DNA of 8,214 bases from an uncultured Pseudomonadota bacterium. GTDB taxonomy: Bacteria > SAR324 > NAC60-12. The stretch lies in contig CAJXNF010000107.1 in assembly GCA_913056375.1 (NCBI GenBank), positions 1 to 8,214 on the forward strand. The letters are read 5' to 3'. The position numbers were made by a program, and so were the translations under genes. The notes below the pieces were generated by a model. That model was not told the DNA's origin. It saw only the letters and a program-made list of their open reading frames with translations, and did no database searches. Of the stretch, positions 1 through 6,585 are shown piece after piece (the first letter of the stretch is position 1; each line of letters starts with the position of its first letter).

Positions 1-599
1 GCTTGAATAGTGACGTCCAGTGCTGTGGTGGGTTCGTCAGCAATCAGAATCTTGGGCTTGCACGACATCGCCATGGCGATCATCGCCCGCTGACGCATTC
101 CCCCAGAAAATTGGTGGGGATACTCCTCGGATCTTTGTTCAGCAAGGGGAATCCCCATCTGTTGTAGTAGTTCAATGGAGGTCTGCTTGAGTTGAGCAAG
201 TGTGTTCTTCGAATGATACTGCAGTCCCTCAGAGATTTGAGCTCCGATTCGATAAACGGGGTTCAGGGCTGTCATTGGATCCTGAAAGATCATCGAAATC
301 TCTGCTCCACGTAAAGCCCGCATTTCCTTTCCATTCCGCTCCAATTGGTCAATGCGAATATCTCCTTTTTCAGAATGATAGATGATTTCTCCTGATTCAA
401 TTCTTGAGAGCTTGGGGAGCAATTGAGTGATGCTAGAGGCTGTGATGCTCTTGCCGCAGCCACTTTCCCCAACGATACAAAGCGTCTTTCCGCGGTATAC
501 ATCAAAAGAAACCCCGTCAAGGGCCTTGTTGCAGCGGTTGTTCACATAGATATAGGTTTTGAGATCCTTAACACTCAGGACTTTTTGATCAGCACTCAT
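1..599 (-). CDS. Opp/Dpp-type ABC importer ATP-binding subunit, 3' end beyond the window (partial)
   Basis: The visible part encodes 199 residues of an ATPase that would power the adjacent permease pair from the cytoplasmic face. Translation shows the Walker A motif GESGCGKS at residues 44-51, the Q-loop FQDP with Q106, the ABC signature FSGGMRQR at 164-171 and Walker B ILIADEP at about 184-190, followed by TTALDVTIQ where the window ends. The H-loop and the C-terminal oligopeptide-type region are outside; family members are about 320-340 residues, so roughly 60% is present. The ATG at 599-597 lies one base after the TGA of the upstream permease, with AGGG on the message at 608-605 as a weak ribosome site, so translational coupling is likely. 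The break is the window edge, not a mutation. Family assignment is firm; the transported ligand is unknown. Confidence 0.95.
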   Translation of the reverse strand, partial: MSADQKVLSVKDLKTYIYVNNRCNKALDGVSFDVYRGKTLCIVGESGCGKSITASSITQLLPKLSRIESGEIIYHSEKGDIRIDQLERNGKEMRALRGAEISMIFQDPMTALNPVYRIGAQISEGLQYHSKNTLAQLKQTSIELLQQMGIPLAEQRSEEYPHQFSGGMRQRAMIAMAMSCKPKILIADEPTTALDVTIQ

Positions 600-600
600 C

Positions 601-1539
601 TCAGCCCTGCATTGTTGGGTCTGTGGTGTCCCGTAGGCCGTCTCCTACAAAATTGATGGCTAACACAAAGAGCGAGATGGTCACCGCAGAAGGAAGCCAA
701 ACCCACCAGTAGTTTTGAAGGATTCGTAAGTCTTGTGCAACATTGAGGATATTCCCCCATGTGGGAATGTTCAGGGGAACACCGAGGCCAAGAAAGCTGA
801 GCCCTGCTTCCTGCAGGATGAACATTGCTGTACTCAGCGTGATGTTGACCATAATCGGTCCGAGGGCGTTCGGTAGGATGTGCTTGAAGCAGATGGTGAA
901 GGTATTCAGACCGAAAGCACGAAGTGCCTGGACGTACTCCTCCTCACGTAGAGAAAGCATCTGGGCGCGGGTTAGTCGATAAAGGCTGCCCCAACCCGTC
1001 AGCGTGAAGATGATGATCAGGTTCATCAGGCTCTGTCCGAGGATGGTCACCAGCATCAGCACCAGAATGATCTGAGGAAAGGACATGACCACTTCAGAGA
1101 TCCGCAAAAATGTGCTGTCCCACCAGCCGCCTTTGTAGCCAGTGTATGCACCAATACTGACACCGATGAGCGCAGCTCCCAAGGCACTTCCTAGTCCAAC
1201 CAGGATTGAGATCCGCCCTCCATAAATGATGCGGGCGAACACATCTCGGCCAATCTTGTCGGTGCCAAGGATATGATCTGCGCTGGGTGGTTTGAGCATC
1301 ATCCGCAGGTCAACTTTCTGGGGATCATACTGAGTCACAAGCGGAGCAAAGACCGAGGCCAGAATCATGATCGTCACAAAAGCCAGACCCAACACAGCTA
1401 GCTTGTTACTCGCCAGCTTACTCAGGGCTCGGTTGCTGGATGCTGCCTTGAGGGTGCCTTGCTCCGTTTTCTCACGGAGGAGATCGAATTTTTTGTCTAG
1501 CCGAGTTGGACGGCGCATCATTATTTTGGCGTCACTCAA
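601..1539 (-). CDS. Opp/Dpp-type ABC importer permease, DppC/OppC-like
   Basis: This 312-residue inner-membrane permease is the C-type half of the transporter channel. It has a cytoplasmic basic N-terminus, a first membrane segment near residues 47-69, then the conserved LGTDKIGRDVFARIIYGGR stretch at about 91-109. Further membrane segments fall near 110-132, 150-185, 226-248 and 278-300. The EAA loop that docks on the ATPase spans about 200-225 (EEYVQALRAFG and KHILPNA). The C-terminus GDGLRDTTDP matches the family's usual GDGLRD-DP ending, and the length is typical. The start is read as TTG at 1539 because GAGGA lies 6 bases upstream on the message; in-frame ATGs at 1521 and 1518 are alternatives without a comparable site. 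It overlaps the upstream permease by 8 bases and is followed one base later by the ATPase. Confidence 0.95.
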   Translation of the reverse strand: MSDAKIMMRRPTRLDKKFDLLREKTEQGTLKAASSNRALSKLASNKLAVLGLAFVTIMILASVFAPLVTQYDPQKVDLRMMLKPPSADHILGTDKIGRDVFARIIYGGRISILVGLGSALGAALIGVSIGAYTGYKGGWWDSTFLRISEVVMSFPQIILVLMLVTILGQSLMNLIIIFTLTGWGSLYRLTRAQMLSLREEEYVQALRAFGLNTFTICFKHILPNALGPIMVNITLSTAMFILQEAGLSFLGLGVPLNIPTWGNILNVAQDLRILQNYWWVWLPSAVTISLFVLAINFVGDGLRDTTDPTMQG

Positions 1540-2491
1540 GTTTTATCCTCGGATCTAGTAGTGCGGTCAGTAGGTCAATCAGGAAGCTAGCAAACAAGAC
1601 TGCGGTCACAGATAGAAAAGAGATCATCATCACCAGTGGGTAGTTCTGACCGCGAACAGCGTTGACAAACAAGTCACCTACGCCAGGCCATTGGAAGACC
1701 TGTTCGATGATCACAGTCCCACCAATTAGCATTGGCAAACGGAAGCCAATCAGCACAACTACTGGAATTAGGGCCACGCGAAGGCCGTGAATGAAATTGA
1801 CTCTCCACTCAGGAACTCCCTTGCTGCGAGCGGTTCGGATGAATTCTTTGTTTAGAGAGTCAAGCATACTGGAACGTGTGTAGCGCATCACTCCAGCAGT
1901 CATGATCAGCCCCAAAACCATGGCAGGCATCACCAAGTGTGGCATGTGGTCCCAGTAACTGTCATAACCGGGCATCAAGCGTTTGCCAACGGGTAGCCAT
2001 TCCAGTTGCAGTGCAAAGACGACGAGGGCAACCAGTCCAAATATGAACTCAGGAATCGAAACGCCGATCATACCGAAGACAGTCAGCGAGTTGTCCATCA
2101 GCGAGCCTCGCTTCAAGGCGCTGATCGAACCAAGGATGACTCCAAAAAGAGTCGAAAATAACAGGGCTGCGACAGACAGTTCCAGAGTGGCAGGAATCCG
2201 GTCCAGAACTAGCTGAGAGATGGGTACTCCACTCGCCAGACTATAGCCGAAATCCCCCTGAAGAATGCCGCCAAGCCAATAGAAATATCGAATGATGAAG
2301 GGATCGTTCAAACCCAGGGCTTCCCGCATTGCCATCAACTCTTCTGGTTTCAGGTCGGCAATGGCTTCGGGAGGGAGCAGGTAGGAGATCACATCTCCTG
2401 GAGTGAGTTCCAATCCCAGATAGATGAGGAAGCTGATTCCCAACAGCATGGGAATCAGATAGAGCAGTCTTCGGGTGAAGTAAACAAACAT
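1532..2491 (-). CDS. Opp/Dpp-type ABC importer permease, DppB/OppB-like
   Basis: This 319-residue inner-membrane permease is the B-type partner of the next gene. It starts with MFVYFTRRLL, a typical opening for the family, with a first membrane segment at about 9-29. The periplasmic region holds the conserved GDFGYSLASGVPISQLV near 79-95 and RIPATLELS near 98-106. The EAA loop is at about 216-243 (EFIRTARSKGVPEWRV). The family signature VIIEQVFQWPGVGDLFVNAV is at about 260-279, followed by YPLVMM, and the protein ends in the usual LLTALLDPRIK. Length is normal. The ATG at 2491 has no clear Shine-Dalgarno site and sits 11 bases after a hairpin, so its translation may depend on ribosomes arriving from the binding-protein gene. 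It overlaps the next permease gene by 8 bases. Confidence 0.95.
   Translation of the reverse strand: MFVYFTRRLLYLIPMLLGISFLIYLGLELTPGDVISYLLPPEAIADLKPEELMAMREALGLNDPFIIRYFYWLGGILQGDFGYSLASGVPISQLVLDRIPATLELSVAALLFSTLFGVILGSISALKRGSLMDNSLTVFGMIGVSIPEFIFGLVALVVFALQLEWLPVGKRLMPGYDSYWDHMPHLVMPAMVLGLIMTAGVMRYTRSSMLDSLNKEFIRTARSKGVPEWRVNFIHGLRVALIPVVVLIGFRLPMLIGGTVIIEQVFQWPGVGDLFVNAVRGQNYPLVMMISFLSVTAVLFASFLIDLLTALLDPRIKLE
1546..1550 (-). promoter_or_regulatory. Shine-Dalgarno site supporting the TTG start of the C-type permease
   Basis: On the message this reads GAGGA, 6 bases before the TTG at 1539-1537. It lies inside the last codons of the upstream permease gene. The in-frame ATG codons at 1521 and 1518 have no purine-rich site at suitable spacing, which favours the rare TTG start. 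Confidence 0.6.
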
Positions 2492-2502
2492 GAAAGCTTA
2501 AG

Positions 2503-2535
2503 ACCCAACACCTGCTTTGAAGACAGATGTTGGGT
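2503..2535 (-). promoter_or_regulatory. Intergenic hairpin between binding-protein and permease genes
   Basis: The message can fold here into a 13-pair stem with a 7-nt loop. The outer eight pairs, ACCCAACA against UGUUGGGU, are perfect; the inner five include two G-U pairs. The 56-base spacer between the binding-protein stop (2548) and the permease start (2491) contains it almost centrally. No uridine run follows, so it is a poor intrinsic terminator. A plausible role, known from other importer operons, is to protect the binding-protein message from 3' decay or to pass only part of transcription, giving more binding protein than permease. That role is inference; the pairing is seen in the sequence. 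Confidence 0.6.
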
Positions 2536-2547
2536 TGGTTGAGAGGC

Positions 2548-4161
2548 TTAGTTTTTCGCGTACTTGTTGAACCAGACCATCCGTGTGTACGGGATGTCTG
2601 CTGGAATGACGCGCATGTGGTCCATCTCCTCCAAGGCTTTGACGTCTGCTACGTTCTTGGTGAACCCATAATCAAGGGAACCAGCCAAGGCGTTCTTGAC
2701 AAGATTGGCGTCGTTATCCTTGCTTGGATAGGCGACGATCTCATCAATGCGGGAGACTCCCTCGTGGAAATTCTCAAATGGAACCATGATCAGGTAGTCG
2801 TTCATTTTGACTTCCTTGACCTTGTAGGGACCAGAACCGATAGGATTTTGCCAGAAAGGATGCTGCTGGAATTTCGCAGGATCTACGCCTTCCAGATGCT
2901 TGCGTGGCAAAGGTGTCCACTGGGTAAAGGTCAGCAGAACATTTGGGTCCACTTGAGCGAAAGACAAGGTGATCTTGTTCCCACTGACAGCAATACCGGA
3001 AACACTGGATGCTGAGCCATTCATGAAGGCTTCTGCACCTTCCAAGTAACTGAAGGTTGTTTTGAAGATTGGCATGATGTTGGGGACTTTGAGTGCCAAC
3101 TCAATGTTCCACTTGATCTCTTCAGCAGTGATTGCTGAACCATCATGCCACTGGAGGCCATTCTTCAGCTCAAACGTCAGAGTCTTGGCGTCCTTGCTCA
3201 GGTTGTAGTACTTGGCCATTTTGGGTCGGGTTGGAGCCAGGCCACCGTCGCAGCTGATCAGTCGATCAAACAGGACCTTGTTCGTGATGAACAGACCGGG
3301 GTTGAACCAGGGATGCTCAAAAAATTCCATTGGGCCAGTGTTGGTGTTCATCACCATCTTGCCGTTGGCGTCAGGTTCTACGGTCCACTTGGTGACATCC
3401 CAATCGTAGTTGTACTGCGGATTGCCGTAGATTCCACCGTTGCGGTTCAGCTTGTTGCTCTCATAGATGAAAGCTTGCTGATAGTAGAGAGGCAACGTGA
3501 AGAGTTCCGTCTGCATGTAATCTTCCATCTCGAAGAAGATCTTCTTTTGAGCAGCGATGTCTGCGGTACTGGTTAGCACATCAATCATGCTGTCTACCTT
3601 GGCATCTGCTGGTGAGATGGACATATCTCCGGTCTTATAGCGGCTGAAGTACTCTTGCAGTGCCAGCGGTCCATGGGCTCCGTAAGCCAGATCCCACTTC
3701 ACCGCAGAGGGGCCATTCTGCGGATCCTTTGGTGCAGTCCAAAGCTGGGCGCCAACGTCTCCTTCCAGTTTACGGAAGTTCATCTTGATACCAACATCAC
3801 TCAGATAGGCTTGAATAGCAGTCATCAAGTCGACGGTTAACTGGTCACTGTAGTAGTAGACCATGTCGAGTTCCTGACTCGAATTCCAGTTAGCTTCTTT
3901 CAGCAACTGGCGAGCCTTGTCTGGATCATAGGAATACTTGGGCAATCCAGGCTTTTTGAAAGGACCGTTCGGGATGTGACTGTCTGCAACGATGGCCTTG
4001 CCTTCGAGCAAGGTCTCTTGAATGGTGTCCATGTCAATCGCATAGGCAATCGCTTGGCGGACCCGTGAGTCTGAGAGTGGATTGCTGTTCTTGGGCATCG
4101 CCAATAGCTGAGTAGTGAAACAAAGCGTGACGACGAGTGGTAGAAGAAATCGGATTTTCAT
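2548..4161 (-). CDS. Periplasmic solute-binding protein, SBP_bac_5 (Opp/Dpp) family, apparently circularly permuted
   Basis: This 537-residue protein captures the ligand for the importer encoded downstream. It starts with a signal peptide (MKIRFLLPLVVTLCF...QLLA, cleavage likely after A21) and an ATG with GAGGT 6 bases upstream. The mature part then has the family's landmarks in swapped order. NPLSDSRVRQAIAYAID (27-43) and YSYDPDKARQLLKEANW (76-92), normally in the C-terminal half, come first. The usual C-terminal strand region ends near 260 (YNYDWDVTKWT), and a short linker (VEPDANGK, 261-268) leads into the usual N-terminal strand MVMNTN. After that come TLTFELKNGLQWHDG (327-341), TAEEIKWN (345-352), NPIGSGPYKV (439-448) and the end at YTRMVWFNKYAKN. 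In E. coli DppA the order is the reverse. All parts appear present, total length is normal and there is no internal stop or frameshift, so a working permuted protein is more likely than a pseudogene. Confidence 0.9.
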   Translation of the reverse strand: MKIRFLLPLVVTLCFTTQLLAMPKNSNPLSDSRVRQAIAYAIDMDTIQETLLEGKAIVADSHIPNGPFKKPGLPKYSYDPDKARQLLKEANWNSSQELDMVYYYSDQLTVDLMTAIQAYLSDVGIKMNFRKLEGDVGAQLWTAPKDPQNGPSAVKWDLAYGAHGPLALQEYFSRYKTGDMSISPADAKVDSMIDVLTSTADIAAQKKIFFEMEDYMQTELFTLPLYYQQAFIYESNKLNRNGGIYGNPQYNYDWDVTKWTVEPDANGKMVMNTNTGPMEFFEHPWFNPGLFITNKVLFDRLISCDGGLAPTRPKMAKYYNLSKDAKTLTFELKNGLQWHDGSAITAEEIKWNIELALKVPNIMPIFKTTFSYLEGAEAFMNGSASSVSGIAVSGNKITLSFAQVDPNVLLTFTQWTPLPRKHLEGVDPAKFQQHPFWQNPIGSGPYKVKEVKMNDYLIMVPFENFHEGVSRIDEIVAYPSKDNDANLVKNALAGSLDYGFTKNVADVKALEEMDHMRVIPADIPYTRMVWFNKYAKN

Positions 4162-4199
4162 CGGTTACCTCGCTTGAGAATTAACAGAAAAAAGATCAT
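4158..4199 (-). other. Possible 13-codon leader ORF or signal-peptide remnant overlapping the binding-protein start
   Basis: An ATG at 4199-4197 opens a short frame reading MIFFLLILKRGNR, whose TGA overlaps the binding-protein ATG as ATGA. It is very hydrophobic, like a signal-peptide core. It has no good ribosome site of its own. The strong AAAAGGAG at 4232-4225 serves the ATG at 4218, which lies in another frame. Either it is a coupled leader peptide, a remnant of an older signal peptide, or chance in an AT-rich spacer. No function is assigned. Confidence 0.25.
4167..4171 (-). promoter_or_regulatory. Shine-Dalgarno site of the binding-protein gene
   Basis: The message reads GAGGT 6 bases before the ATG at 4161-4159. 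It supports this ATG as the true start, and hence the placement of the signal peptide directly before the segment that is normally C-terminal. Confidence 0.65.
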
Positions 4200-4206
4200 C
4201 AAGAAA

Positions 4207-4218
4207 TCAATGCTTCAT
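4207..4218 (-). other. Minigene Met-Lys-His-stop with a strong Shine-Dalgarno site
   Basis: In the 96-base spacer between the fusion enzyme and the binding protein, the message carries AAAAGGAG at 4232-4225, then 6 bases, then ATG AAG CAT TGA. This is the strongest ribosome site near the binding-protein gene, yet its ATG leads to a stop after three codons. The site lies in the loop of a possible 5-pair stem (GCAAC/GTTGC, 4221-4225 with 4234-4238). It could be a regulatory minigene or the decayed start of an older reading frame. Confidence 0.3.
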
Positions 4219-4257
4219 AGGCAACTCCTTTTCGTTGCGTTGTTGATTAGAGGTCTA

Positions 4258-6585
4258 TCAATTGACCAATCGGGCAAAACCCGTGTGCTTGGTTTCGAAC
4301 GCTGCCTGATCATAAAACTGCCCGGACTTCAACTGCTGATTGATTTGGTCAAAGCAAGTCTCTGCTTTCTCAAAGTAGTGATCCAGGTGTCGATCTTGAT
4401 GGGCAAAGGTAGGATTGAAACTGGATCCAGCCATGATCCCCTGCTGCAGCATCAAGCGAGTGAACAGGGTCATGATGCGGTTGGCCTGTTCATGCTCAAA
4501 GCCAAGTTGCACCAACTCTGGACGTCCCTTGACAAAAGTTGGTAGCTGGCAGGACTGTCCCAGCTCCAACCAGCGTTTCATGAAGCATCCGCCAATTCGC
4601 TGCAGATGTGCTGGCACATCCAAGCTCATCATCTTTTCCACAGCAGCCAGTGCAGCAGTAGGCCCAATAGATTCAGACCAATAGGCGCTGGAGATAAAGG
4701 TCCGCTCAAAAAATTTCATCTCAGCGGTTTGTCCAATCACTGCACCCATGGGATAGCCGTTGCTCAGGGCCTTGGCAAATACCGCAAGATCAGGTGTCAC
4801 GTGGTATTTCAGATGAGCCCCTCCTAGGCAAAGCCGCCAGCCGATCGAAATCTCGTCAAAAATCAGCTTGGTTCCATGTTGTGTGGCTAACTGACGGACT
4901 TTTTCCAGGAATTGGTTTTCTGGCTCCACTCCGCGAGTCGTTTCCATCACCACGGCAGCCAGTTGATGATGCGCGAAGATGTCTTCCAGTTCGGCTAGCT
5001 GGTTGTAACGAAACGGGAGTGCTGTGCCTTTCAGACCAGCAGGGACTCCCAGTGGATCCAATCCAGGTAGCAGGTGATCCTGTAAGCCATTCGGACCATC
5101 CTCCAAATTGACGGCTAGATACCAGTCATGCCAACCGTGATAACCACATATTGCTACCTTGTCTCGACCCGTGACAGCACGGGCAATCCGCACAGCCATT
5201 GTCATTGCTTCCCCACCAGTTCGAGCATAGCGAACCATTTGAGCCCAAGGATGAATCTCCAGCAGGCGCTCTGCCAACCGCACTTCATCATAGTTGGACA
5301 AGGAAGACATGGAACCCAGTTGAACTCGGCGTAGCACAGCGTTGTTCACATCAGGATCAGCGTATCCAAGTAGGCAGGAGAGCACCGCATTGGAAGCCAT
5401 GTCGAGAAAGCGGTTTCCACCCTCATCAATGATCTCACAACCTGTTGCCTGGGTGTAGTAGGCAGGCCAGTAGTTGGGTGCCATCAACTCAGGTTTTTTG
5501 CTGAGCAGTTGAGTGCCGCCAGGAATCATGGTTTTTGCCAATTCATATTGCTCAAGGTTGCGCGCACTTTCATAGGAAGCGCCTAACCCTAGCAGGTGGA
5601 AGGCATTTTTGTAAAAGATATATTCCAGATCGGAGTCTTTCAGCGAGCATAGCTGCGCGGCAACCTGCAGTGCTAGCAAGGACTCAATGCCCACCAGCGT
5701 GAATTCTCCAAAAGAAGAATCCTGACCAGTTGACGAACTTTGGTTCAACCACTTGAAGCCATTGGCGAGGCTGATCGCTTTTCCGCGCATTTGGGAAACA
5801 GGATAATCCGAGCCGTACATCAGCCGAGTGATGCCGGTTGCGCGGATGATCGCTTCCATGGAGGTTGGTTCACAGACCGCAGAGCTATCAAAAAAGACGT
5901 TCTCAAACTGTCGTACTGCGTTCAGTCCCTCTATTGTATTCCTGGCAGCAAATCCTCGGGCACAGTGAGCCAAAACCAATTTGGCATTCTTGAAGCGGGA
6001 TAGCCGATCTTGTAAGTAGCTCAGGTTGTTTGGATCACTCAGCGCCTGCGCTTTCACCAGGTGCAGCATGATGATCAGATTCTGTTGATCAGCGATCTCC
6101 CAGGCCCAGTCAGGTAAGAACTCTTCGATGTTCGCCTCAAAAGTATTATTGCGAGAGGCGTAGTGGTGGTAGCACTTGAAGCCACGGAAGGAATGCTGCT
6201 GTACAGTTTCACGTACTTGATCTGGATCATCAGTTGGTCCAATGATCATCAATCCATGAACAAAATCGTGCTTATGCGATTCCTGAAAAATATGTTCGTT
6301 GGCTGCAGCAAAAGGCAGGTCTTTCAGCGGAAATGGAAAGGATAGGTACTGCTCCACTCGCTGCTCCAGCCAATGGCTCATGGTTGAGCGAAGCGTCACG
6401 CCATCTGCTTCAACGGTTGTGGGTGTTTTTTGTGAATCAGTCAGGCTGTACAAGTGCGTGTGGATATCAATGATGCGATTCGGCAAAAAATCAGAGAGTG
6501 TCTGCACAACCTGCTGGTCTGTGGCAGTGACCACATGCTGGCTTGGATCCAATAGCTGATGCTGTGCTGTAGAAAGCGCTACCAT
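4258..6585 (-). CDS. Fusion enzyme: N-terminal amidohydrolase (Amidohydro_2-like) and C-terminal class III PLP aminotransferase
   Basis: This 775-residue cytoplasmic protein joins two complete enzymes. Residues about 35-335 form a metal-dependent amidohydrolase barrel: DIHTH with H42 and H44, GFKCYHHY with K137, LH at H175, LAHCARGF with H207 and YGSDYP with D260, ending in the typical NAFHLLGL. After a linker of about 10 residues, residues about 343-775 form an aminotransferase of the glutamate-1-semialdehyde aminomutase type. It shows RTGGEA (455-460), YHGWHDW (482-488), FDE with D577 that should contact the PLP ring nitrogen, and AKALSNGYP with K605 as the PLP-binding lysine. No methionine lies at a sensible second start (M353 is already inside the domain), so the fusion looks genuine. 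The ATG at 6585 has GGAGG 9 bases upstream, inside the SDR gene it overlaps by 7 bases. Substrates are unknown; hydrolysis or decarboxylation coupled to transamination is inferred. Confidence 0.92.
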   Translation of the reverse strand: MVALSTAQHQLLDPSQHVVTATDQQVVQTLSDFLPNRIIDIHTHLYSLTDSQKTPTTVEADGVTLRSTMSHWLEQRVEQYLSFPFPLKDLPFAAANEHIFQESHKHDFVHGLMIIGPTDDPDQVRETVQQHSFRGFKCYHHYASRNNTFEANIEEFLPDWAWEIADQQNLIIMLHLVKAQALSDPNNLSYLQDRLSRFKNAKLVLAHCARGFAARNTIEGLNAVRQFENVFFDSSAVCEPTSMEAIIRATGITRLMYGSDYPVSQMRGKAISLANGFKWLNQSSSTGQDSSFGEFTLVGIESLLALQVAAQLCSLKDSDLEYIFYKNAFHLLGLGASYESARNLEQYELAKTMIPGGTQLLSKKPELMAPNYWPAYYTQATGCEIIDEGGNRFLDMASNAVLSCLLGYADPDVNNAVLRRVQLGSMSSLSNYDEVRLAERLLEIHPWAQMVRYARTGGEAMTMAVRIARAVTGRDKVAICGYHGWHDWYLAVNLEDGPNGLQDHLLPGLDPLGVPAGLKGTALPFRYNQLAELEDIFAHHQLAAVVMETTRGVEPENQFLEKVRQLATQHGTKLIFDEISIGWRLCLGGAHLKYHVTPDLAVFAKALSNGYPMGAVIGQTAEMKFFERTFISSAYWSESIGPTAALAAVEKMMSLDVPAHLQRIGGCFMKRWLELGQSCQLPTFVKGRPELVQLGFEHEQANRIMTLFTRLMLQQGIMAGSSFNPTFAHQDRHLDHYFEKAETCFDQINQQLKSGQFYDQAAFETKHTGFARLVN

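Noticed and set aside
1..599. Truncated or broken ATPase gene
   Set aside because: The reading frame is intact to the first base of the window and stops only because the window ends, right after Walker B.
2503..2535. Intrinsic transcription terminator after the binding-protein gene
   Set aside because: The stem is good, but the bases after it (CUUAAGCUUUC) are not a uridine run, and the cognate permease genes follow at once. It is recorded as a hairpin only.
2527..3015. Plus-strand open frame of 162 codons opposite the binding-protein gene
   Set aside because: It lies antisense to a gene with clear family motifs, its product has no recognisable domain, and no plausible ribosome site or plus-strand operon supports it. 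The similar plus-strand frames at 3145-3576, 4174-4545 and 6615-7004 were dropped for the same reasons.
4110..4161. Lipoprotein signal at C14 of the binding protein
   Set aside because: The residues before the cysteine are V-T-L, with leucine at -1 where a lipobox needs G, A or S, and the hydrophobic core continues past it. Ordinary signal-peptidase cleavage after A21 fits better.
2548..4161. Two separate half-genes or a pseudogene instead of one binding protein
   Set aside because: The frame is continuous for 537 codons, the two halves are joined through the natural C- and N-terminal strands, and the single signal peptide and ribosome site serve the whole chain.
4162..4257. Internal promoter for the transporter genes
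   Set aside because: The best -10-like hexamer (GTTAAT) matches the consensus at four of six positions and has no -35 box at proper spacing, so I cannot support it.
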